From the NCBI GenBank assembly GCA_016185345.1, contig JACPNS010000005.1:98117-162116 (forward strand): a stretch of DNA of 64,000 nucleotides. Reading direction: 5' to 3'. The position numbers were made by a program, and so were the translations under genes. The stretch's first letter is position 1. Each line of letters opens with the position of its first letter. This document shows positions 19,302 to 26,603 of the stretch, one piece after another. Source of the DNA: Solirubrobacterales bacterium (lineage in GTDB: Bacteria > Actinomycetota > Thermoleophilia > Solirubrobacterales > JACPNS01). Under the pieces are notes generated by a model. The model did no database searches and was not told the origin of the DNA. It worked only from the letters and a program-made list of their open reading frames with translations.

Positions 19302-21503
19302 TCACGCACTGATGCGAACGACGTCGCGGCGAGCGCGCGAGCGCACCTTCTCGTCGTGCAGCCGGTCGTCGACGCGCGCCATGAAATCGTCGACCGTCTC
19401 GCCGCTCTCGCGGATGGTGACCGCAACGCTCGCGGTTGGCAGCAGATCTGGACACAGCGCGGAGCGCGCGCGGGCAATTTCTGTGCGCACGCGATCGCCA
19501 ATCGCTTCCGCATCGCTGGCGCTGTCCACAACACAGACGGCGGCGAATTCGTCGCCACCGCGGCGTGCGACGAGCTCGTCCGCACGCAGGCAAAAACGCG
19601 TTGCCTCGGCGGTGGCCTTGAGGACGCTGTCCCCACGAGCATGGCTGTACCGATCGTTGACCGATTTGAAATCGTCGACGTCGATGCCGAGCACGGCGAC
19701 CCGCTTGCCCGTCAGTTCTGATCGAACAACCTCATCCAACACGCGTTGGCGCAGTCCGCGCAGGTTGGCGACACCAGTGAGCGGGTCCACGACGGACATT
19801 TCTACAGCACGCGACGCGAAAGCGAGTGTCGCCGCGCGAGCCTTCGTGAGCATGCCGACCATCATGAGGGTGACCAAGAAACTCATGAGCAGCCTCGCGG
19901 TCGGGTACGGGTAGTCGCTCGAATAGAGGACAACTGCAAACAGCCCTGCCCCGGCGGTGAGGTAGCCGAGGTCCTGTTTCGCGGGCAGGAAATAGAACGC
20001 GAACAGGACGGGGAACGCGTACAGATCCACGAAGTCCGCGCGGAAGCTGCCGGCCTCGAGGATCACGGCAGTCATCAACGCGAAGAGTGCGACGACGAAC
20101 GCGTGGAGCCAGGGCGCGGCCAGTTTATGGCGCGCCGCCCAGAAGCAGAGCAACGCAAGCCCGACCAGCGCGCTGATCAGGCCGCCGGCCGCCGGACTTC
20201 TGAGGTCTGGGACGAGGCCTGTGATGGAAGCAAGGACAAAGATCGTGGCGATCATCAAGCTCGTCCACGTCGCCACGATCCATGCCGAGTACGTGCCGAG
20301 TGAGCGGTTGATCCAGCGCGCAATCCTGACTTCTTCTGCGTCGTCTGAGATCGACGGACTCCGTTGGTCCGGATGGGCCGCGATGGCGCGGCGGTAGTCG
20401 GCGATGTTCCTGACGGTGGCGTTGTACTCACCGCGGTCAGGATGCGCCGCAAGCTTTGCCTCGTGCAAGGCTTCATCGGCGCGCAGGAGCAGTGCGTCGA
20501 CAGACTCGCCGTCCTGATGGATCGCATAGCCGACGCTGGCCCCGGGGTTCAACTGCGGACACACTTCCTCGCGTGCACGCCGGACGGCGCGGGCAAGTCG
20601 CCAACGCAGGTTTTGCAGATCACGCCCGCCCGAGACAGGGACGACAATCGCGAACTCATCCCCTCCGCGCCGCACCAGAAGATCACTTGGCTCCAATTCT
20701 TCAGCGAGTCCGGCTGCGACGGCCTTCAAGAGCTGGTCGCCCGTTGTGTGGCTGAATCGGTCATTGACCTGCTTGAAGTCATCGAGGTCGATCGCGTAGA
20801 CCGCGATCCGATACTCGCCGCTGGTGCCGATCAGATCCTGTTTCAACCGTGAATGCAGGCGGCGTACATTTGCGCACCCGGTCAGCGCATCGGTCGTCGC
20901 GAGGCGATGATGCATCTTCACCATTGACCGCAACTGGTGCTGCGCCCAGACGGCGACCAGTGCGATCGAACTGAATGCGATCAACGCGTTGATCGCGCTG
21001 ATCGTCGTGGCCGGCGGAGGCGCCGTCAGAATCGCCGCGGTCAGGACAATGGCCGCGATCACGCAGTAGGGAATCACCACGCGTGGCGCATGCAGGTACG
21101 CCGATCCCAAGACCGGGAAAAGCATCAGCGGCAGGATGACTGCGACTGGCGCTCCGATCGCGAAGGCATCAAATCCGATCAACGCGATTCCACCCGAAAT
21201 CCTCAGGTGCGGCCCCCATTCGGCGTAGGTGAAGCGGCGCGCGCAGTAGAGCCAGAAGACGCTGGCCAGGGCCGCGATGATGCCACCGATCCCGATGCTC
21301 CGCGGTATTGGGAGGTCCGTCGCAACTTCGACCAGGATGTATGCAAATCCGCCGGCGCCGTAGAGCAACGCGGATGCGTACCAACCGGCCTTCGGCGACA
21401 TCCCGACTCCTTCGAGAGCGGAGTGGTCGGGCTCTTGGTCGAGCTCCTGATCGCGCTCTGTCTTCTCGGACTTTCCGAGCGCCAGTGGGTTGGGTCCGTC
21501 CAT
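19302..21503 (-). CDS. Membrane diguanylate cyclase with two TM-GGDEF units
   Basis: 733 residues. TM block (about 40-190), GGDEF 1 (200-355, motif 280-284), TM block (about 400-555), GGDEF 2 (570-725, motif 649-653). Both active-site loops read RRGGDEF and the 'DxDDFKxVND' metal/substrate motifs are present, so both domains look catalytic. The I-site positions are ExxD and RxxE, so classical product inhibition is unlikely. The protein aligns end to end with residues from about 810 to 1523 of the protein at 8645-13216 and lacks the HD-GYP half. First gene of a likely operon with the two hybrid kinases. No clear SD precedes the ATG. Confidence 0.92.
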   Translation of the reverse strand: MDGPNPLALGKSEKTERDQELDQEPDHSALEGVGMSPKAGWYASALLYGAGGFAYILVEVATDLPIPRSIGIGGIIAALASVFWLYCARRFTYAEWGPHLRISGGIALIGFDAFAIGAPVAVILPLMLFPVLGSAYLHAPRVVIPYCVIAAIVLTAAILTAPPPATTISAINALIAFSSIALVAVWAQHQLRSMVKMHHRLATTDALTGCANVRRLHSRLKQDLIGTSGEYRIAVYAIDLDDFKQVNDRFSHTTGDQLLKAVAAGLAEELEPSDLLVRRGGDEFAIVVPVSGGRDLQNLRWRLARAVRRAREEVCPQLNPGASVGYAIHQDGESVDALLLRADEALHEAKLAAHPDRGEYNATVRNIADYRRAIAAHPDQRSPSISDDAEEVRIARWINRSLGTYSAWIVATWTSLMIATIFVLASITGLVPDLRSPAAGGLISALVGLALLCFWAARHKLAAPWLHAFVVALFALMTAVILEAGSFRADFVDLYAFPVLFAFYFLPAKQDLGYLTAGAGLFAVVLYSSDYPYPTARLLMSFLVTLMMVGMLTKARAATLAFASRAVEMSVVDPLTGVANLRGLRQRVLDEVVRSELTGKRVAVLGIDVDDFKSVNDRYSHARGDSVLKATAEATRFCLRADELVARRGGDEFAAVCVVDSASDAEAIGDRVRTEIARARSALCPDLLPTASVAVTIRESGETVDDFMARVDDRLHDEKVRSRARRDVVRISA

Positions 21504-21552
21504 TGAAATCGAATCGACGGTGCGGCGCGCAGTGAAAAGGGCCTAACGAAGT

Positions 21553-21576
21553 TGTGTCCGATCGCGGATCCGATCG
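21553..21576 (+). promoter_or_regulatory. 24-bp direct-repeat element between cyclase and helicase genes
   Basis: TGTGTCCGATCG-N4-TCCGATCG on the plus strand, with 8-bp repeats 12 bp apart. It lies 50 bp upstream of the minus-strand GGDEF gene and about 90 bp upstream of the plus-strand helicase. It matches the element at 13254-13277 at 20 of 24 positions. The divergent gap also holds an A/T-rich stretch around 21590-21610 (CAATATTCAGTATTAG) that could contain the promoters. Confidence 0.6.
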
Positions 21577-21666
21577 ATGGAAGGAAATCGCCCCAATATT
21601 CAGTATTAGTCGGACAGATGTCGAGATTTGGCCGGTCGCCATGGGGCTCGCCACAATACTCCCGCG

Positions 21667-22947
21667 ATGGATCCCTCCCCAACCGCTGCCCAGGCCCAGA
21701 TCCTCGAAACCCTCGAGACCACCGACGACAACTATTTCTTGAGCGGCCAGGCCGGCACCGGCAAGTCATTGGTCCTGCGCGAGTTCGTGAAGAACACAAA
21801 GAAGAACGTCGTCGTATGCGCGCCGACTGGCCTGGCGGCGGCCCACGTTGACGGCGTCACGATCCACTCGCTCTTTCACCTGCCAGTTCAGGAACACTTC
21901 ATCGGCTACAGCCCGACGCCCCACCCCGAGACCGACAGGGTGCTGGCGCGAGTGGATGCGATCGTGATCGACGAGGCGTCAATGGTGCGGGCCGACATGC
22001 TCGACGCGATCGATCAAAGGCTGCAGCTTGCTCGCGAAGAATCGCGCGCGTTCGGCGACACGCAGATCATCATAATCGGCGATCTGCTGCAGCTGCCGCC
22101 GGTGGTCACGCCTGATTCACGCCAGCCGATCAATGAGCACTATGCCAGCGAGTTCTTCTTTGACGCGGATGTCTGCCAGCGCGCCGACTTCGCGACGATC
22201 GCGCTGACTGAGGTTCTCAGGCAGTGCGACGCCGAGTTCATTTCGGCCTTGAAGCGCGCGCGGATCGGGAAGATTCATCCGCAGGATCTGGCGCTGCTGA
22301 ACCAGCGGGTTGCACGGGGTCTTGTGGTTGAGGACGCACCGACGCCGGTACTCGCAACCAAAAATGTGACGGTCAAGAAGCACAACGATCGCGGTCTCGC
22401 GTCGCTGCCAGGGAAGGCACAATCGTTTGTGCGCGAGTGGCGCGGGAAGGACGGCGCGGATGCTCCGCAGGATGCGCCGTGCGAGCGCCGCATCGATTTG
22501 AAGGTCGGCTGCCCTGTGCTGTTCGTGCGGAATGATCAAGAACTCGGGGTCAGCAATGGGACGACCGGGACCGTGATCGAGATGGACGAGGACCAGGTGG
22601 TCGTTGACACAAAGCACGGCGAGCTTGAGGTTGAGCCGGTCAAATGGCAGGTGCATGAGTACGTGGTGGTAGGTGGCGGGATCGAACTGCATGACCTCGG
22701 TGAGTTCCTGCAGTTGCCGCTGCGGCTGGGCTTTGCGTTGACGGTGCATCGCGCACAGGGGCAGACCTATGACCAGGCGACGGTGGACTTTGTGGAGGGG
22801 CGGCCGTTTGCGAGTGGGCAGGGGTATGTGGCGGTCAGCCGGGTGCGGGGGCTTGAGGGGCTGACGCTGACCAAGCCACTTGTTGAGTCAGACTTTCGGG
22901 CTTCGGGGCGGGCGCTGGCGTTTCTGCATGCGAGTGTGCGCGGTTGA
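21667..22947 (+). CDS. Pif1/RecD-like SF1B helicase
   Basis: 426 residues. Walker A 'SGQAGTGKS' (about 26-34), Walker B 'VIDEASMV', motif III-like 'IIIGDLLQLPPV', and C-terminal 'LTVHRAQGQT' and 'YVAVSRVRGLEGL' give the classic Pif1/RecD-type order. It is a 5'-3' DNA helicase-like ATPase, shorter than RecD2 and without its N-terminal domains. The TTG at 21628 in the same frame is possible, but the ATG at 21667 puts the start directly before the conserved Q-motif-like region. No clear SD. Confidence 0.88.
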   Translation: MDPSPTAAQAQILETLETTDDNYFLSGQAGTGKSLVLREFVKNTKKNVVVCAPTGLAAAHVDGVTIHSLFHLPVQEHFIGYSPTPHPETDRVLARVDAIVIDEASMVRADMLDAIDQRLQLAREESRAFGDTQIIIIGDLLQLPPVVTPDSRQPINEHYASEFFFDADVCQRADFATIALTEVLRQCDAEFISALKRARIGKIHPQDLALLNQRVARGLVVEDAPTPVLATKNVTVKKHNDRGLASLPGKAQSFVREWRGKDGADAPQDAPCERRIDLKVGCPVLFVRNDQELGVSNGTTGTVIEMDEDQVVVDTKHGELEVEPVKWQVHEYVVVGGGIELHDLGEFLQLPLRLGFALTVHRAQGQTYDQATVDFVEGRPFASGQGYVAVSRVRGLEGLTLTKPLVESDFRASGRALAFLHASVRG

Positions 22948-22966
22948 TCGTCGATCCCGAGGCGAA

Positions 22967-23194
22967 TCAACGCGTCAAACTCGTCGGCACGACCGAGACT
23001 GCAACGTGCGGCCACACCCGCGTGATCTCCCGGAGTTGGAGTTTCTCGCCCATCACTAGTCCGGCGTGCTCGCCGTGCCTGGGGATCGCGTGGCGGGAGA
23101 TCACGACGCTCAGGTCGGTCGAGGCGACTTCCCGCATGCTACACAACCTCAGGGCATGCATCGCGTCGCGGAAGAGTGAGGCAGCGGCACCCAT
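22967..23194 (-). CDS. Small hypothetical protein
   Basis: 75 residues, with third codon positions mostly G/C on this strand, which favours coding. I do not recognise it. It has no TM segment and several His/Arg residues. It is the only plausible gene in the 300-bp gap between the helicase and the toxin gene, and may be a remnant. The start ATG has no clear SD. Confidence 0.35.
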   Translation of the reverse strand: MGAAASLFRDAMHALRLCSMREVASTDLSVVISRHAIPRHGEHAGLVMGEKLQLREITRVWPHVAVSVVPTSLTR

Positions 23195-23251
23195 CTTGCG
23201 CCCGAACCGAGCGTTGGTTGATCACATGACTTGAGGCGTGGAATCAGTCGT

Positions 23252-23647
23252 CTAGCGAATGAGTTCAACCTCAACGCCAGCGGCGACGTCCGCCCAGGCG
23301 CGATCGGCGGTAATCGCAGGTAGCTCCATCGTCGTGGCGAGCGCCAAGCATGCGCGATCGGCGAGCGAAAGGCCAGCGCTGCGAGTTCTGCCGTAAAGCT
23401 CGCCCGAGACCTCAGCGTGTCGCGCGGTGAAGTCGGCGCGGGCGATCACGCTGTCGGCCGTGCCGATCAACGACGCGGGCATATTCGGTCCGAACTTCTG
23501 ATGCAGCTCGGCGAGATTCACCGTCGAGATGAACGCTGCATTCGCAAACGAGGAATCCACCGATTCCAACAACGCCGCGACTCGATCCGCGCCGGGCTCA
23601 TCGCGAAGGAATGCCATCACGGCGCTGGAATCGATGACGAACTGCAC
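23252..23647 (-). CDS. PIN-domain toxin (VapC-type)
   Basis: 131 residues with the PIN acidic set: Asp6 ('VIDSSAV'), Glu47 ('NLAELHQ'), Asp97 ('LSLADRACLA') and Asp115 ('TADRAW'). Family role: Mg-dependent ribonuclease that cleaves tRNA or rRNA to slow growth. It starts with GTG two nucleotides after the antitoxin stop, so the pair is translationally coupled. The RNA target cannot be inferred. Confidence 0.9.
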   Translation of the reverse strand: MQFVIDSSAVMAFLRDEPGADRVAALLESVDSSFANAAFISTVNLAELHQKFGPNMPASLIGTADSVIARADFTARHAEVSGELYGRTRSAGLSLADRACLALATTMELPAITADRAWADVAAGVEVELIR

Positions 23648-23649
23648 GG

Positions 23650-23916
23650 TCAGTGGTCTGATTCGCGCTTGGCCTCGGTGCGACGTTCGGCGATCAGTTC
23701 GTCGACGGAACCGCCTTGATCACGAAGGCTGCCCCGGGCGTTTTCGAGAACGCGGCGTCGCTGCGCTCGCGGATCCCGCAGGATCACCGCGCCATCGGAC
23801 CGCGCCTCAACGCTGACAGTGCCCTTTGGCTCAACGCCCAGGTGCGCGCGCAGCTCCTTCGGTAGTAACAAGCGGCCGCGGGCGTCAGTTTGTACTGAGA
23901 TGTGCGTGTGAGGCAT
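23650..23916 (-). CDS. AbrB/MazE-type antitoxin
   Basis: 88 residues. The N-terminal half ('VQTDARGRLLLPKELRAHLGV', roughly residues 8-28) is a swapped-hairpin AbrB DNA-binding domain. The C-terminal half is charged and probably wraps around the PIN toxin. It precedes the toxin in the usual antitoxin-first order. Operator-like repeats lie immediately upstream (23925-23967), consistent with autorepression. Confidence 0.88.
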   Translation of the reverse strand: MPHTHISVQTDARGRLLLPKELRAHLGVEPKGTVSVEARSDGAVILRDPRAQRRRVLENARGSLRDQGGSVDELIAERRTEAKRESDH

Positions 23917-23924
23917 GCGTCCAT

Positions 23925-23967
23925 TGTAACGTTTACGGTCAGCGTTACATCGCTAGTTATTGTTACG
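23925..23967. promoter_or_regulatory. Repeated GTAAC/GTTAC operator of the toxin-antitoxin pair
   Basis: TGTAACG (23925-23931) and CGTTACA (23943-23949) form a 7-bp inverted repeat, and a third GTTACG follows at 23962-23967. The GTAAC/GTTAC cores start at 23926, 23944 and 23962, exactly 18 bp apart. The array begins 9 bp upstream of the antitoxin ATG, the expected place for AbrB-type autoregulation. Confidence 0.6.
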
Positions 23968-24257
23968 AGCTTCTTCTTGGCTGGCCAGCGCTGGCGGTGG
24001 ATCAGGTCCTTCTTCGGCGTCGCGAGGAATGAATCGGCACCCGAGTGGGTCTGCGCCAAGTTCAGTTGACACTTTGGGTTTAGTGTGAGCAAAAGGACGG
24101 AGTGTCCGACGATGTTGTGCCAGCCCACCCGTGGGCGAGTGTTCCAACGCCACAGAAGTTGGCGAAACCTGGATCACAAAAGCGCGGCACGGTACCCAAT
24201 CAGCACCCATCGCGGAGGCAGAATCAGCGGCGAAGCATCCACGGCTCAGGAAAGCAA
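23968..24257. other. Non-coding stretch between the TA operator and tRNA-Thr
   Basis: No supported gene. It has several short inverted repeats, for example GCCCAC-CC-GTGGGC (about 24124-24137) and CCAAC...GTTGG (about 24147-24165), which may end tRNA transcription on the minus strand. Open frames here are short, and those crossing the tRNA are artefacts. Confidence 0.4.
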
Positions 24258-24330
24258 AGCCGACGCCCAGATTCGAACTGGGGACCCCTTCATTACGAGT
24301 GAAGTGCTCTACCAACTGAGCTACGTCGGC
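24258..24330 (-). tRNA. tRNA-Thr (anticodon CGU)
   Basis: Seventy-three nucleotides on the minus strand. The acceptor stem GCCGACG pairs with CGTCGGC; the D-arm is AGCTCAGTTGGTAGAGC. The anticodon stem CTTCA/TGAAG encloses loop CTCGTAA, giving anticodon CGT. The T-arm contains GTTCGAATC. CCA is not encoded. Confidence 0.96.
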
Positions 24331-24394
24331 GCGTGTCATCGGGTATCGGCAGACGCCACCAATCCCCATGCGCTCGGCAAATAGTAATCGCCCG

Positions 24395-24514
24395 TCAGCG
24401 CCCGCGAAACTTTTCCATCGCGCGGCGGTCCGGCTTGGTTGGTCGGCCTGCTCCGGGCGCGCGCTTCAACGGACTCGGAGTGATCAACATCTTGGAGTCG
24501 TTCCGCGACGGCAA
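24395..24514 (-). CDS. Possible 39-residue basic protein downstream of topoisomerase IB
   Basis: A short frame opening with TTG 17 nt after the topoisomerase stop (ATG alternative at 24490). It is rich in Arg, Lys and Pro, with a tail reading 'GRPTKPDRRAMEKFRGR'. That tail resembles the C-terminal tail of small S4-type RNA-binding proteins, but no S4 domain precedes it. It could be a genuine small basic protein co-transcribed with the operon or the remnant of a larger gene. Codon use is G/C-rich at third positions. Confidence 0.35.
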   Translation of the reverse strand: MPSRNDSKMLITPSPLKRAPGAGRPTKPDRRAMEKFRGR

Positions 24515-24530
24515 CCGCCCGAGCCGACGC

Positions 24531-25595
24531 TCACGCTCGCTTCACCGGCGACTTCTCAAGCGCCGGCGACGCGGTCTTTCGATCCTCGATCAAGTCCCGC
24601 ACTGCGTCTTCAATTGCCACGCGCCGCTCTGGATCGACGAACGCTTCCGGCCCGCCCAGTTCCTCTACACGCGCGGCGATCGTCCAGCCGCTGTCGTAGC
24701 GGTCGAACACGCGCGGGTCTATGTACGACGAGCGCGCAACGCTCGGGGTGTTTCCGAGGAAATACGCAACTTCTCTACATGCGGCGCTCTTGGCGCGCTT
24801 GCGCTTTGACTCGGTCGGGACGAGCTCGCGCTTGGCGGCCAACGAGACTGCAGCGAGCACCGTTCCGTTCCAGGTGCGGAAGTCCTTGGCCGAGTAGTCC
24901 GCGCCGGTGAGTTCCTTTATGCGGTCATTAATGTCGATCGAGACGACGTCGCGCCATCGGCGTCCATCTTTGTAGGCGAGCAACTCCTCACTACCGCCGC
25001 GCCGCTTTAGCATCGCGTCGATCACGCGGACGACGCCGGGCTCGGAGATCGCCTGAACGCGTTGCTTGCCCGACTTCGCCCGGTAGTCGAAGATCGCGTG
25101 GCCATCCTCGATCTGCACGTGGTCGCGACGGATCGTCGCCAGGCCGAAGGTCTCGTTCTGTTCGGCGTAGCCCTCCGTGCCGATCCGAAAGAAGCCGAGA
25201 TCGAGCAGACGCAGCGCGCATCCGAGTACTCGCTCGCGCGTCAACTCTCGCTGGCGCAAGTCCTTGCTGACACGCGCGCGCAACCTGGGCAGAGCAGCCG
25301 CGAAGTCAAGCATCTCGTCGAACTTCTCGCGGTCCTTGGCGGCGCGCCAAGCTTCGTGGTAGAGGTACTGCTTGCGGCCGGCGGCATCCACACCGGTCGC
25401 TTGAAGGTGGCCGTTCTCACGCGGGCAGATCCAGACCTCGGTCCAGGCTGGTGGGATCGCGAGCGCGTCGATGCGCTCGCGCGTTTCCGAGTCGCTGAGT
25501 TTGCCTCCCGTCTCGGTTGCGTAGCAAAAGCCGCGACCGCTGCGCACGCGGGTGATCCCTGGTTTGGCGCAATCCGAGCGCGCGAGCCTCGGCAT
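24531..25595 (-). CDS. DNA topoisomerase IB (poxvirus/bacterial type)
   Basis: 354 residues. The catalytic domain is intact: 'YRAKSGKQ' (Lys174/177 region), 'KDFRTWNGT' (Arg240), and the nucleophile Tyr291 in 'SVARSSYIDPRV'. The N-terminal beta-rich domain is also present ('AIPPAWTEVWICP', 'GRKQYLYHEAWR'). It relaxes supercoils through a 3'-phosphotyrosyl intermediate. It starts 4 nt after the methyltransferase stop and is the last large gene of the four-gene operon. Confidence 0.93.
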   Translation of the reverse strand: MPRLARSDCAKPGITRVRSGRGFCYATETGGKLSDSETRERIDALAIPPAWTEVWICPRENGHLQATGVDAAGRKQYLYHEAWRAAKDREKFDEMLDFAAALPRLRARVSKDLRQRELTRERVLGCALRLLDLGFFRIGTEGYAEQNETFGLATIRRDHVQIEDGHAIFDYRAKSGKQRVQAISEPGVVRVIDAMLKRRGGSEELLAYKDGRRWRDVVSIDINDRIKELTGADYSAKDFRTWNGTVLAAVSLAAKRELVPTESKRKRAKSAACREVAYFLGNTPSVARSSYIDPRVFDRYDSGWTIAARVEELGGPEAFVDPERRVAIEDAVRDLIEDRKTASPALEKSPVKRA

Positions 25596-25599
25596 CGGA

Positions 25600-26274
25600 T
25601 CAGCCTTGAATGCGCGCCTCGATCACGACAAGCTGCTCGACCGCGGCGTCTTCTGCAAGGAACCCGCCACCGATCAAGTAGTCCTGGCGCGAGCGACTCA
25701 CTGGACCGAGCTCAAGTTCTTCACTGGCAACGATCTCAACGTCGAATCTCGCCGCTTCGAGCATGCGCATGGATCGCGGGATGTCGGCGAGGGACGAATG
25801 GACCATCCAAAGTCCTCCGCCGGTCGCGAGGACGCGGCGAGCCTGAGTGCAGATCCGGTCGATCACCATGCGGCCGTCTGGGCCGCCGTCACACCACGCG
25901 GCCTGCGCGCCATCAGGCGGGGTGGGTACGTACGGCGGATTGGCGAGCACGGCATCAAAGCGCCAGTTCCCGACCGGCTCGAAGAGATTCCCGCGCAGGG
26001 CGTCGAGCTCGACTTCGTTGAGCAAAGCGTTCAAGCGGGTCGCCTGGACAGCTTCTTCCTGGCTGTCAACCGAAACCACGCGATGGCCGGCGCGCGCTGC
26101 CGAGATCCCCTGGATGCCGCTACCGCAGCAGACGTCGAGCACGAATGATCCTGCCTGGGGCCCGCGCTGGGCGAAGGTCTCCATCAACATGTGCGAATCG
26201 ACTGATGGGATGTACACCTCGGAGGCCCCCTGGATCATTGGCGATTCACTGCGAGCGGGAATTGCGCCTTTCAC
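25600..26274 (-). CDS. HemK2/MTQ2-like class I methyltransferase
   Basis: 224 residues from a GTG whose last two bases begin the Rieske TGA (GTGA overlap). The SAM-binding loop is 'VLDVCCGSGIQGI' (about 46-58) and the catalytic 'NPPY' is at 112-115, which marks N-methylation of an amide or a nucleobase amino group. The N-terminal 'VYIPSVDSHML' matches the HemK2/MTQ2 branch rather than PrmC with its extra helical domain. A related branch methylates Gln in release factors; the substrate here is unknown and may be a partner in this operon. Confidence 0.85.
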   Translation of the reverse strand: MKGAIPARSESPMIQGASEVYIPSVDSHMLMETFAQRGPQAGSFVLDVCCGSGIQGISAARAGHRVVSVDSQEEAVQATRLNALLNEVELDALRGNLFEPVGNWRFDAVLANPPYVPTPPDGAQAAWCDGGPDGRMVIDRICTQARRVLATGGGLWMVHSSLADIPRSMRMLEAARFDVEIVASEELELGPVSRSRQDYLIGGGFLAEDAAVEQLVVIEARIQG

Positions 26275-26603
26275 AGACTCACCTCGATTACGTCGTTGAC
26301 AATGCGGACTTCGTGCAACTCCAATTCGAATGGCGCGCGCGGCGAGATCGCCTGGCCCTCCGGGAGAGAGAATTCCCAGCCATGCAGGGCGCAGCGCAGA
26401 ATCCCCGGCTCGCAACTGGCAGCAGAAAGTGGATGACCGCGGTGCGGACAGCGATCGTCGAATGCGATCACCTCGTCGTCGGTTCGCAGCACGCAGATCG
26501 GCCGGTCTTCGATCACCACTCCGTGCGGGTGGCCGACCGTCAGATCCTCCAGATGCGCCACGGCAGTGAACACCGAGTGCGCCGTGCCGACAACGGCGCT
26601 CAC
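26271..26603 (-). CDS. Small soluble Rieske [2Fe-2S] ferredoxin
   Basis: 110 residues. The cluster ligands are Cys52 and His54 ('CPHRGH') and Cys71 and His74 ('CALHGWEF'), the CxH-x16-CxxH spacing of a Rieske ferredoxin. There is no signal or TM segment, so it is cytoplasmic. It resembles the ferredoxin component of dioxygenases (BphF/NirD type). It starts with a GTG overlapping the upstream stop by 4 nt, so it is probably made in fixed ratio with the di-iron protein and may supply it with electrons. Confidence 0.92.
   Translation of the reverse strand: MSAVVGTAHSVFTAVAHLEDLTVGHPHGVVIEDRPICVLRTDDEVIAFDDRCPHRGHPLSAASCEPGILRCALHGWEFSLPEGQAISPRAPFELELHEVRIVNDVIEVSL

Noticed and set aside
23252-24330. 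Genomic island or integration site at tRNA-Thr
   Set aside because: A toxin-antitoxin pair lies next to the tRNA, but there is no integrase, no repeated tRNA 3' end and no clear composition change.
23953-24369. 138-residue frame crossing the tRNA on the minus strand
   Set aside because: It includes the tRNA gene; its 'AQLVEH...SSNLG' stretch is the usual translation artefact of tRNA sequence.
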